Positions 1 through 8,300 of a stretch of DNA of 64,000 nt are shown here, piece after piece. The DNA is from Cytophagales bacterium. GTDB lineage: Bacteria > Bacteroidota > Bacteroidia > Cytophagales > Spirosomataceae. Made by a program: the position numbers and the translations under genes. Below the pieces are notes generated by a model, which ran no database searches, was not told where the DNA came from, and worked only from the letters and a program-made list of their open reading frames with translations. The stretch lies in contig JAAFKE010000002.1 in NCBI GenBank assembly GCA_013298215.1, positions 122,184 through 186,183 on the forward strand. The letters run 5' to 3'. Position 1 is the first letter of the stretch, and the number at the start of each line of letters is the position of its first letter.

Positions 1-176
1 CGTATCAGTTGGCTTTCGATACTTCTTTTTTGGGCAACTGACATACTTTCTTCTAATGTTTCTAAGCCTTCGCGGGCCTCGTCGTATTCTTGTTCGTCGA
101 GCAACCACTTAATTTTAGTAACCGTGTCTAAGTGCGATGTCGTGGCAAGTTCTTCCCAGTTTGTGGCCGTTGTCAT
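1..176 (-). CDS. Partial hypothetical protein, possibly DUF29-like
   Basis: Only the N-terminal 58 residues are inside the window; the gene continues past the left edge. It begins MTTATNWEELATTSHL and is acidic, with a predicted helical stretch LLDEQEYDEAREGLETLEE followed by QKRSIESQLIR. The ATG lies 14 bases downstream of the nuoD stop, so it is almost certainly co-transcribed with nuoABCD. The pattern of an acidic helix followed by K-R-x-I-E-S-Q-L resembles the start of DUF29 proteins, but this is a weak call from pattern alone. Its role is unknown; the position only suggests expression together with complex I. Confidence 0.6.
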   Translation of the reverse strand, partial: MTTATNWEELATTSHLDTVTKIKWLLDEQEYDEAREGLETLEESMSVAQKRSIESQLI

Positions 177-190
177 GTTCACTTTTGTTT

Positions 191-1420
191 TTAAGCGTCC
201 AATTCTCCAGCAATTACGTTCAAACTACTCATAATTACGATCGCATCAGAAAGCGTAATGCCCTTACACATCTCGGCGAAGGCTTGGTAATAAATAAAGC
301 TTGGCCGTCTAAAATGCAAGCGGTAGGGTGCGCGGCCGCCGTCGCTGATGAGGTAAAAGCCAAGCTCGCCGTTGCCTCCCTCCACGGCGTGATAAACCTC
401 GGCAACGGGCGCGTCTATCTCGCCCATCACAATCTTGAAATGATAGATCAGCGCCTCCATATTGTTGTAAACATCTTTTTTGGGAGGCAAATAATATTCT
501 GGCGCATCGGCAAAATACGGTCCTTCGGGCAGGTTGTCCATGGCCTGTTGAATGATGCGGAGGCTTTGCCAGATTTCTTCGTTTCGCACCATAAAGCGGT
601 CATAGGTATCGCCGTTTTCGCCCACGGGAATATCGAACTGAAAATCTTCGTAGCTGCTGTACGGGTTCATCACGCGCACGTCGTAGTCGATGCCCGCCGC
701 TCGGAGGTTTGGCCCCGTGAAACCGTAGTCCATCGCCATCTTTTTCGAGAGCGGCCCTACATCCACGGTTCTGTCCATAAAAATACGGTTGCGGTTGAAG
801 AGTGTCTCAAACTCTTTCATAACGGCGGGGAAGGTCTTCAAAAACTTTCGGATTTTTTGCTGCGCCACTGGCGACAGATCCCGCTCCATGCCGCCAAACC
901 GCCCCATGTTGGTGGTGAGCCGCGCCCCGCACACTTCTTCGTATATTTCGTAGATGTTTTCGCGCTCTTCGAAGAGGTACAAAAACCCCGTGAACGCGCC
1001 AGTATCTACCCCTAAAATTCCATTGCAAATCAAGTGGTCGGATATGCGCGCGAGTTCCATCATAATGACGCGAATGTACTGGGCGCGTTTGGGCACTTCG
1101 ATACCGAGCATTTTTTCGACCGTCATGTTCCAGCCCAAATTATTGATCGGCGACGAGCAGTAATTCATCCGGTCGGTGAGCGTGGTGATCTGGTAAAACG
1201 GGCGGCGTTCGGCTATTTTCTCGAACGCCCGGTGAATATAACCGATCGTTTGTTCGCCAGAGACTATTTTCTCGCCGTCCATCTGCAAAATATTCTGAAA
1301 AATACCGTGCGTGGCGGGGTGAGTTGGCCCCAGGTTTAGGGTGGTTAGTTCGTTTATGTACTTAACGGGCTCGTCTTTGAGCAAGTCTTTGTCGTTGGGA
1401 GCAATGAGTGTATCTGCCAT
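191..1420 (-). CDS. nuoD: NADH-quinone oxidoreductase subunit D
   Basis: This 409-residue protein is the 49-kDa-type subunit of respiratory complex I, in the peripheral arm close to the quinone site. Visible family signatures are LNLGPTHPATHG near residue 28, GYIHRAFEKIAE near 80, the SDHLICNG helix, the GARLTTNMGRFGG segment and the C-terminal GELGFYLISDGG and PYRLHFRRPSF motifs. Length is normal for NuoD. It lies 23 bases downstream of nuoC in the order A-B-C-D, with the subunits separate rather than fused as NuoCD. The family assignment is secure; membership of an operon is inferred from spacing. Confidence 0.97.
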   Translation of the reverse strand: MADTLIAPNDKDLLKDEPVKYINELTTLNLGPTHPATHGIFQNILQMDGEKIVSGEQTIGYIHRAFEKIAERRPFYQITTLTDRMNYCSSPINNLGWNMTVEKMLGIEVPKRAQYIRVIMMELARISDHLICNGILGVDTGAFTGFLYLFEERENIYEIYEEVCGARLTTNMGRFGGMERDLSPVAQQKIRKFLKTFPAVMKEFETLFNRNRIFMDRTVDVGPLSKKMAMDYGFTGPNLRAAGIDYDVRVMNPYSSYEDFQFDIPVGENGDTYDRFMVRNEEIWQSLRIIQQAMDNLPEGPYFADAPEYYLPPKKDVYNNMEALIYHFKIVMGEIDAPVAEVYHAVEGGNGELGFYLISDGGRAPYRLHFRRPSFIYYQAFAEMCKGITLSDAIVIMSSLNVIAGELDA

Positions 1421-1443
1421 GGTGTTGGGAGTTTACGGTTGTA

Positions 1444-1944
1444 TTATCGGCCAAAAAGGGCATCTACCTTGTCTTGTCTGGTGCCGTCTTCGAGCGGATA
1501 CTGTTTTCTCATGGGGTGGTAGTCCATGTCCTCCATGTTCAATATCCTAATTAACTTGGGATGGCCGTCGAAGATTATCCCAAAAAAATCGAACGTTTCG
1601 CGCTCCATCCAGTTGGCGCAGGCGTGCACAGGGATGGCCGTTGGAATGTGCAGATCGGCCTCGGCCAAAAACACCTTTATTCTAACCCTAAAATTGTGCA
1701 CCCAACTGTGGGCGTGGTAAACAACGCAAAACTCTTGCCCAGGGCTATCGGGATAATGAACCCCCGTGATGTCGGTCAAGAAAGTAATCTGAAAACTGGC
1801 GTGCGCTTTCAGGTAGCCCAGCATTGGCACAATCTGCTCGCGGGTGGTGCTGAGGGTCAGCAGGTCGAAAGGATCTTCAAAATCAAAGACATCCGCCCCG
1901 TATTTTTTTACTAAATCCTCGGCTACTTCTTGGTTGGTCAGCAT
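1444..1944 (-). CDS. nuoC: NADH-quinone oxidoreductase subunit C
   Basis: This is the 30-kDa-type complex I subunit, which packs against NuoD in the peripheral arm. The frame is open further upstream to 2025, but I start at the ATG at 1944 (MLTNQEVAEDLVKKYG, 166 residues). The extra 27 residues would be translated from the AT-rich, repetitive nuoB-nuoC spacer and do not look like NuoC. Family features include FLTDITGVHYPD and the C-terminal signature ERETFDFFGIIFDGHP. The separation from nuoB is about 97 bases, long compared with the other nuo gaps. Confidence 0.94.
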   Translation of the reverse strand: MLTNQEVAEDLVKKYGADVFDFEDPFDLLTLSTTREQIVPMLGYLKAHASFQITFLTDITGVHYPDSPGQEFCVVYHAHSWVHNFRVRIKVFLAEADLHIPTAIPVHACANWMERETFDFFGIIFDGHPKLIRILNMEDMDYHPMRKQYPLEDGTRQDKVDALFGR

Positions 1945-1950
1945 AGTTTT

Positions 1951-2031
1951 GAATGAGTGAATGAATGAATTTTTGAATGTTTGAACTGGGATTACCAATA
2001 CGGAGTGAATCGGAAAAGTACCCACTCATTC
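1951..2031 (-). repeat. Inverted repeat in nuoB-nuoC spacer
   Basis: The plus-strand sequence GAATGAGTG at 1951-1959 is the exact inverted complement of CACTCATTC at 2023-2031, with 63 bases between. The left arm sits inside a short ATTC-type tandem tract that reads GAATGAGTGAATGAATGAAT on the plus strand. In the nuo mRNA the arms could pair and close a loop between the nuoB stop and the nuoC start. Whether it acts in RNA processing or only reflects low complexity is unknown. Confidence 0.4.
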
Positions 2032-2041
2032 GGTCATTCTT

Positions 2042-2587
2042 TCATTGAATGTTGTAGGATGCCAATAGTTTTTCGTACTCGGCCGAATTTCGGCGGCGCA
2101 GGGTTTCGTTCTGCGCCATTTCCCTAATTTGGATCAACCCGTCGATAACCTGCTCGGGCCTTGGCGGGCAGCCTGGAATGTACACATCCACTGGAATGAT
2201 GCGGTCGATGCCCTGCAAAACGCTGTACGTATCAAAAATGCCGCCGCTCGAAGCGCACGCACCCATGGCGATCACCCAGCGGGGTTCGGCCATTTGCAGG
2301 TAAACTTGTTTTACGACGGGTGCCATTTTTTTGGCAATTGTGCCCATCACCATCAATAAATCGGCTTGGCGTGGCGAAAAGCTCGGACGCTCCGAGCCAA
2401 AGCGGGCAAAGTCGTAGTGCGACCCCATGGTGGCCATGAACTCAATGCCGCAGCACGAGGTGGCAAACGGCAGCGGCCACAACGAGTGGCTGCGCGCCAA
2501 GCCCACTACTTTTTCTAACGAGGTTGCAAAGAAACCCGAGCCTTCGTAGCCCTCGGGGGCTTCAACCATTTTTACGTTACTTGACAT
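2042..2587 (-). CDS. nuoB: NADH-quinone oxidoreductase subunit B
   Basis: This 181-residue protein is the complex I subunit that carries iron-sulfur cluster N2, the last electron carrier before quinone. The cluster ligands are visible: the adjacent Cys pair in ATSCCGIEFMA near residue 45, the Cys in MGACASSGG, and the Cys in YIPGCPPRPEQ. The N-terminus is short, as in many Bacteroidota NuoB proteins. It follows nuoA by 76 bases and precedes nuoC. Confidence 0.97.
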   Translation of the reverse strand: MSSNVKMVEAPEGYEGSGFFATSLEKVVGLARSHSLWPLPFATSCCGIEFMATMGSHYDFARFGSERPSFSPRQADLLMVMGTIAKKMAPVVKQVYLQMAEPRWVIAMGACASSGGIFDTYSVLQGIDRIIPVDVYIPGCPPRPEQVIDGLIQIREMAQNETLRRRNSAEYEKLLASYNIQ

Positions 2588-2663
2588 ATTTTTGTCTTTT
2601 ATTGATAAACAGTTTCGATTTGAGCGCCCGTGGGCAACTTTGGTAGTACCAACGGCACAACTA

Positions 2664-3035
2664 TTACTCCCATTTGAGTACGCCCTTGCGGATGACGTAG
2701 TAGAAGCCAGCCAGCAGCAGCCCCATAAAAAGAAGCATTTCTACGAACCCAGCCCAACCCAGCGACTTGAAATTGACTGCCCAAGGATACATAAAAATCA
2801 CCTCTACGTCGAACAGTACGAACAAAATGGCAATCAAAAAATATTTGACCGATATAGGGGTGCGGGCATCTCCTTCGGCAGGAATACCGCACTCAAACGC
2901 CTCATCTTTGAGCTTGCTGTTGCGTTTTGGGCCAATGCTGTGCGTAACCAGCATGGTAGTAATGATAAAACCGAGAGCCAAACCGAGCTGAATAAATATC
3001 GGCAGGAAGTCTGATGGCAGGTGCATTTTTTCCAT
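2664..3035 (-). CDS. nuoA: NADH-quinone oxidoreductase subunit A
   Basis: This 123-residue membrane subunit of complex I has three hydrophobic segments, near residues 9-29, 63-83 and 93-113. The family signature between the first two contains KDEAFECGIP, and FDVEVIFMYPWA marks the second segment; both help form the quinone entry region in homologues. The length is typical. It is the first gene of the leftward nuoABCD unit, and a good Bacteroidota-type promoter lies 26-57 bases upstream of its ATG. Confidence 0.96.
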   Translation of the reverse strand: MEKMHLPSDFLPIFIQLGLALGFIITTMLVTHSIGPKRNSKLKDEAFECGIPAEGDARTPISVKYFLIAILFVLFDVEVIFMYPWAVNFKSLGWAGFVEMLLFMGLLLAGFYYVIRKGVLKWE

Positions 3036-3060
3036 TTGTAGTTTGTTTTTTCTAAACTCT

Positions 3061-3092
3061 CAAAGTTACTATCCACTGAGTGAGTAACCAAA
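3061..3092 (-). promoter_or_regulatory. Bacteroidota-type promoter of nuoA
   Basis: On the minus strand the sequence reads TTTG, exactly 20 bases, then TAACTTTG, a full match to the known Bacteroidota sigma-70 consensus TTTG-N19/20-TANNTTTG. It lies directly upstream of nuoA. The arms GTTACT (3065-3070) and AGTAAC (3083-3088) form an inverted repeat reaching into the -7 box, which could serve a repressor; that part is inference. Confidence 0.7.
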
Positions 3093-3111
3093 TGTAGGTT
3101 TTTATGTTTTG

Positions 3112-5220
3112 CTATTTTTCGATAAAAATACGCTTGCTCGCGTTGAAACCAGCCGCCCGCAACTTCACTATGTAGTAGCCACCCGCCAACGTAGAAAGAT
3201 CGATGGTGGCGCGTTGCCTTAAAATAGAATAACTATTTGAGACCACCTCTTGGCCTAAAATAGTGTAAACAGACAAAAGCACATTGGTAAGCTCTTCTTT
3301 GGTCTCGACCGAAAACCTGCCGCTACCATTGGGGTTCGGATACAGCAACAGCCCCTCGTCGGAGGCAGGTGGGGTGTAGCGTAAAAATGGCGAAAGGTCT
3401 GACACACATGTGCTTATGACACCTCCGCCCAGGTCGAAACCAATGCGCGACCGAACATTGTAATCGCCCAATTGATTGACCCGAATTTCACTGGTGTTAA
3501 CCATCAGTTCGTTCGTGCCGCGTTTCCAGTCGAACTTCACACTCTGAATATCGGCACTCACTTTGTCGGTTATGTTGGCTTGGAGCGCATACTGTCCCAC
3601 CTGCGTAACTGTGGGTGTACTGAGGCGGGGCCTAACGCCGAGTGTGAGTCGGGCAGAATTGCCCGAAGTGCACCCAAAAATGTTGGTAGCCCGCACAAAG
3701 TAGCTGCCCGCTTGCGTGGTGCGGATACTATTGGTGGTGGCGTTGGTGTTCCAAGTCAAGGTATTGTTTGCCGATGCGGTGGCCGTCACCACAACCGACG
3801 AATCGGCGCAGACTTGTACGCTACCGCTCGGAACAATGGTTGGTGTGGGTGGTTGTACGGCTTCGGTTAGGTCTATTTTAGTCGATAACGACACGTTTCC
3901 TTGCGCATCGCGGAGGGTGGCGCGGTAGCTACCTGCGGCATTTACGATGGTGTTGGACGAAGCCGCCCCGTTGCTCCAACGGTATGCAGTAAAGCCTGCG
4001 GGGGCGGTCAGTGCCAGCGAGTTATTGGCCACGCAGCTCGCCGTGAGCGGTTGGGCGGGCAGTGCCTGGGCGGGAATGGTACTACTAAAAAACTGTAAAT
4101 TTAGGGTCTGGTTCCAGGCGTTAGCCAACAAACTTAGCCCATTGTTTTGAAAATGCACTCCATCTGGGCGCGGCACCTGGATGCCGTCGGTGAGCGGGCC
4201 TGGGTAGATGTTATTAAAAATAGCGTTTATTACGCCATTTTGGCCAGCAATTACGTTGGCACTCGTTTTAGAAAGCCCGTCGTTGTCGAGGGTGAGCGAG
4301 CTGCGGGCAATAACCCACGGAATGTACTGGTACGTGTCGCGGCGTTGGCTATTAATGAGCAGTTGAAGGCCATTTTGATAGTCAATTTTACTCGTTCGGA
4401 GCGGAATGTTATCGCTTTCGCCGTGCATCCACAGGATGGCTCGCGTGCCAAAAATAGCACCGTAATATTGGAGCGCAAACCTCAAATTGGCGTAGGGTTG
4501 CCCCGCTGGATACGGCACGCTCGTAAACAAATTGCTAACATTAGTACCTTGGGCACTTTCGGCCCAGTTTTTTACGGACGTAGATTCGTAGCTCACATTC
4601 ATAAACAGAATGGGTACGTTCAGTTTTTCGGCCAGCAGGTCACCCAATGCGCCCCAGCACCAGGCACTTCGCCCGCGCGGGCCTATGTTCACGTCGCTTT
4701 TTAGCTGGGCAACTGTAACGTTGGCGGGATCGATGGTCGTACCCGTGCTGAAATTATCGTAGACCACGCAGTTTACTCGGTCGTCGGCGGCACTTGGTGC
4801 GCCATAGTTCACAATACCTTGGGCGTTCGACTGCCCCGCCACAATAATAACCTCGCCTATGCCCACCCGCGCTACCGCGTCTGTACCAACTACAACGCCT
4901 GCTTGCAGGCCGCGCACTTCGAGGGTGTACCAGCCGCCTTGCGCCCTGAGTGAGCCTTGAAAAATGCCATTCTGGGGATTAGTTTGCACAACCAGCCAGC
5001 CAGTAGCAAACCCCTGACCTGGTAAAACGGGCACTAAACGCGCCTCCACGCGGTCGATAGCCCTGGTATAAACTCCCGAAATGTACAGCGTTGAGCGCCC
5101 GCTGTTGTCTTGCTGGTAGATAAAGCGGCTTTCGGGGGTAGTAATTTTTATTTGGCTTTGCGCCAAGCTCAATCCTCCAAACAACAGGAGTAATAATAAA
5201 AATAATTTTTTCTCATTCAT
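3112..5220 (-). CDS. Secreted sialate O-acetylesterase-like protein with T9SS tail
   Basis: This 702-residue exported protein starts with a signal peptide (MNEKKLFLLLLLLFGGLSLAQ). A beta-sandwich region (about 25-120) is followed by an SGNH-type esterase domain: AGQSNAQG with the likely nucleophile Ser131, the WMHGESDN block, and RPDGVHF supplying Asp and His. That order matches the DUF303/SASA family, which removes acetyl groups from carbohydrates. Ig-like modules follow (about 385-610), then a C-terminal T9SS type A sorting domain (LLLYPNPNGSGRF to the end, about 80 residues). It is a shorter paralogue of the gene immediately upstream. The real substrate cannot be read from sequence. Confidence 0.85.
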   Translation of the reverse strand: MNEKKLFLLLLLLFGGLSLAQSQIKITTPESRFIYQQDNSGRSTLYISGVYTRAIDRVEARLVPVLPGQGFATGWLVVQTNPQNGIFQGSLRAQGGWYTLEVRGLQAGVVVGTDAVARVGIGEVIIVAGQSNAQGIVNYGAPSAADDRVNCVVYDNFSTGTTIDPANVTVAQLKSDVNIGPRGRSAWCWGALGDLLAEKLNVPILFMNVSYESTSVKNWAESAQGTNVSNLFTSVPYPAGQPYANLRFALQYYGAIFGTRAILWMHGESDNIPLRTSKIDYQNGLQLLINSQRRDTYQYIPWVIARSSLTLDNDGLSKTSANVIAGQNGVINAIFNNIYPGPLTDGIQVPRPDGVHFQNNGLSLLANAWNQTLNLQFFSSTIPAQALPAQPLTASCVANNSLALTAPAGFTAYRWSNGAASSNTIVNAAGSYRATLRDAQGNVSLSTKIDLTEAVQPPTPTIVPSGSVQVCADSSVVVTATASANNTLTWNTNATTNSIRTTQAGSYFVRATNIFGCTSGNSARLTLGVRPRLSTPTVTQVGQYALQANITDKVSADIQSVKFDWKRGTNELMVNTSEIRVNQLGDYNVRSRIGFDLGGGVISTCVSDLSPFLRYTPPASDEGLLLYPNPNGSGRFSVETKEELTNVLLSVYTILGQEVVSNSYSILRQRATIDLSTLAGGYYIVKLRAAGFNASKRIFIEK

Positions 5221-5245
5221 GGTTTTAATCGGCAGTGCACAGTTA

Positions 5246-5288
5246 TATTGCTAACCCAAAATTTGGTATCACTACAAAGTTAGCAATA
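5246..5288. promoter_or_regulatory. Operator-like inverted repeat over a -7 box
   Basis: TATTGCTAAC (5246-5255) and GTTAGCAATA (5279-5288) are perfect 10-base inverted repeats separated by 23 bases. The right arm overlaps a minus-strand TAACTTTG box (5275-5282), which fits the Bacteroidota -7 element, 55 bases upstream of the smaller esterase gene. A second palindrome, CCAAAATTTGG (5256-5266), sits inside. No good TTTG -33 box is present at the right distance. There is no T-run after the hairpin on the minus strand, so I favour an operator over a terminator for the upstream gene. Confidence 0.45.
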
Positions 5289-5325
5289 GAATTTGGCTCC
5301 GTAAGATTTTATGCCCGAAAACCTG

Positions 5326-8300
5326 TCACGGAATCCGGATTAGAAGTCGTTTGGATTGACTAAAATCTTGGTCGATGACCCTGACAATGTAATTACCAGC
5401 GGGTAAGTTGGTCAAATCTAATTTCCTACGCTCGGTCAGTACCACATTTGTGAAAGTGTTTAGCAAACGCCCATCGACCGCAAAAATTTGGATGGTGGCA
5501 TTTTTGAGGTCATTTAGGGTCTCTACCGTAACTTCGCCGTCGAAGGCTGGGTTTGGGTAAATGCTAAGTCCGTTGCCCGTGGTTTCGGGTTTGTAATTAA
5601 AAAGTGCCGATACCGAAGAACTGCACACCAGACCTCCTCCGTAGTTGGCACTTACTTGAACCGCATACTCACCCGCTTTGTTGGCCTTGATGGTGGGCTT
5701 GGTTGTTGCCAGTGCCGCTCCATCGAGCGTCCAGTTGTAGGTTGTGTTGCCCAAAGCTGTGCCGTTGGTTTGGAGGGTAAAAGTTCCTACCTGCGCAATG
5801 ACCGGGGTTTCAGGTACTGATTTTACGTCTATCTGAACGGGAGGACTGGCAAAGGCCGAGAAACACCCGTTCTGGTCGCGAACTTGCGCCGAATAATTAC
5901 CTGATTTTTTAACGGTGATACCTTGGGTCGAATCGCCCGAGTTCCAGAAAGTGTTCAACGTAGAATTTGTGCGGAGAACTACCTCTTTTCCGTCACAAAA
6001 AGTGAGCGGGCCGCTGGCAATAATGCTTGGAGTGGGTGGCAACGGGTTTATTTTGACGCTTACAATGTTAGACTCGACCGACTGACAGCCGAAGCTATTT
6101 TTGACCCGTAAAAAATAACCACCCACCTGATTGACGGTGATTTGCTGATTGGTGCTGCCATTGTTCCATAGGTAACTGCTGGAACTTGGAGCGGATAGCG
6201 TCACGTTTTTATCGGCACAAAATGTAGTTTCATTGTTAATAATGGGACGGTTTGCCGTTAGGACTGGTTTGGGCGGCAGTGCTACGACCGTTATTTCGAG
6301 GGCGTCCGACTGGGGAGATGTGCAACCGTTGGCATCGGTAACGCTCACCGCATACAAACCTGGTTTGGTGATATTATTGACCTGCTGACGTTCATTGTTG
6401 CTCCAATTATAGCTGAATGCTGCCGTAGATTGAAGCGTTGTGAAATCGCCCTCGCAGAAAGTCATCGGGCGAAGTGCAATTATTTGGGGCTTGGCGGGCA
6501 ATGGGTTCACTTTCACTACCACCTCGGCCGAGGTAGATTCGCAACCGTTGGCGTTTTTGACTTTTACTGAATAGTTTCCCGCCTTGGCTACCACTATTTT
6601 GTCGGATGTTTCTCCGCTGCTCCACGTGTTTATGTTGCTGTAGGTAGAGGTTATTTCTACGCTCTTACCTTCACAAAATGTGGTTGGCCCCTGCGCAATG
6701 GCTGTGGGCTGAACGGGCAATGGATTGACAACCACAGAAATAGATGCCGACGACTCTGAGACGCACCCGTTGGCATCTTTTGTGCGAGCTGAGTATGTGC
6801 CCTGCTGCAAAACTGTTATTTCTTGGGTGGTTCGGCTGTTGTTCCAGACGTAGCCAAATTGGTTGTTGGCGCGTAGCACCACGCTTTGGTTCAAACAAAA
6901 AGTGGTTGCGCCCAGTGCCTGAATGACGGGCGCAGTTGGGAGCGGATTTATCCGTACAACTGCCGCCTCAGAGCTTGCCGACACACAACCGTTTTCGTCA
7001 ACTATCCGCACGCTGTAGCTGCCTTCGTTTGTGGTGTTTATGCGCCGTGTTCGGGCGTTGGTACTCCATAAATACGATGCTGAATTGGGGGCGGTTAGGG
7101 TGGTGCTGTCGCCTTTGCAAAAAACGACGGGGCGTTCGGCGGTGATTTGGGGCGTACTGGGTAATTTGTTGATTTTTACGGCCACATTGGCTGACAACGC
7201 CTCGCAGCCGTTGGCATCTCTCACGCGCACGTTGTAGTTTCCAGTGGCGTTCACGGTTATGCTCTTGCTGGTAGCATTATTGCTCCAAACGTTGCCGTTG
7301 TCGTATGTCGAGGTGAGCGTTACGCTGCCACCTTCGCAAAATGTAGTGGCACTTTGGGCAACGGCCACAGGCGGAGAGGGTGCGTTATTGACTGTGACAT
7401 TGATGGTGCTCGAAGACGGCGACGAGCAACCGTTGGGATCTATTGACTGAACAGTGAACGCCCCCGACGACCGCACCGTGATAGCCGAACCTGATTCGCC
7501 GTTCGACCACCTAAAATTATTGACGTTCGCCCCAGCCATGAGTTTGACCTCGCCGCCTTGGCAAAAAACGGTCGTGCCCGAGGCTGTCACGGTTGGCGTG
7601 CTTGGCAGCGGTGACTGAAAAACGTTTATAGTAACGGCATCAGAAACCGCACTGCAGCCCGACACCTGGTTGCGAACGGTGGTGGTGTAGCTTCCCGTTG
7701 CGCCAATCATAACAGAAGGCGTGTTTGCGCCGTTGCTCCAATTGTTGGTCAATGTGCTGTTAGAGACCAACTCTACGCTCGAGCCTTGGCAGAGTGCCGT
7801 CGAACCTTTTACTGTTATGGTGGGTTTGCTGGGCTGAACATTGTTGGGTATTCTGATGATCGGGGCGAAGATCACCATCCCGTTCGCATCGCGAATGGTG
7901 GCGGTGTACTCGCCCGCACCCACGTTGATGTTGGGGCTGTTTTGGCCATTGTTCCAAGCCACCGAACCGAAACTGCCCTGCACGCTGATGTTCATTGTAC
8001 CGTTGCCACCACAACTGACATTGATGGTGGGCAGAGAAATAGTTGGGTTTGCTGGGGTGGCGTTGGCAAAAAAAGAGTCGTTCAAACTACCATTCCAGGC
8101 GTTGGCGAAATCTATGAGACCATTGCCACCAAAGTGAACACCGTCGGGGCGGGGTATCTGAACAACGTCGGTGTTGGGGCCAGCAAAGGCCAGCCCCGTG
8201 CTGGCAATCAGCTGGTTTTGAGCATTGAGCACATTGGGGTTGCTGCCGTTGCGACTGTCGTAGGAGGCCCTGGCAATGACCCACGGCACAGCTCGCCCCA

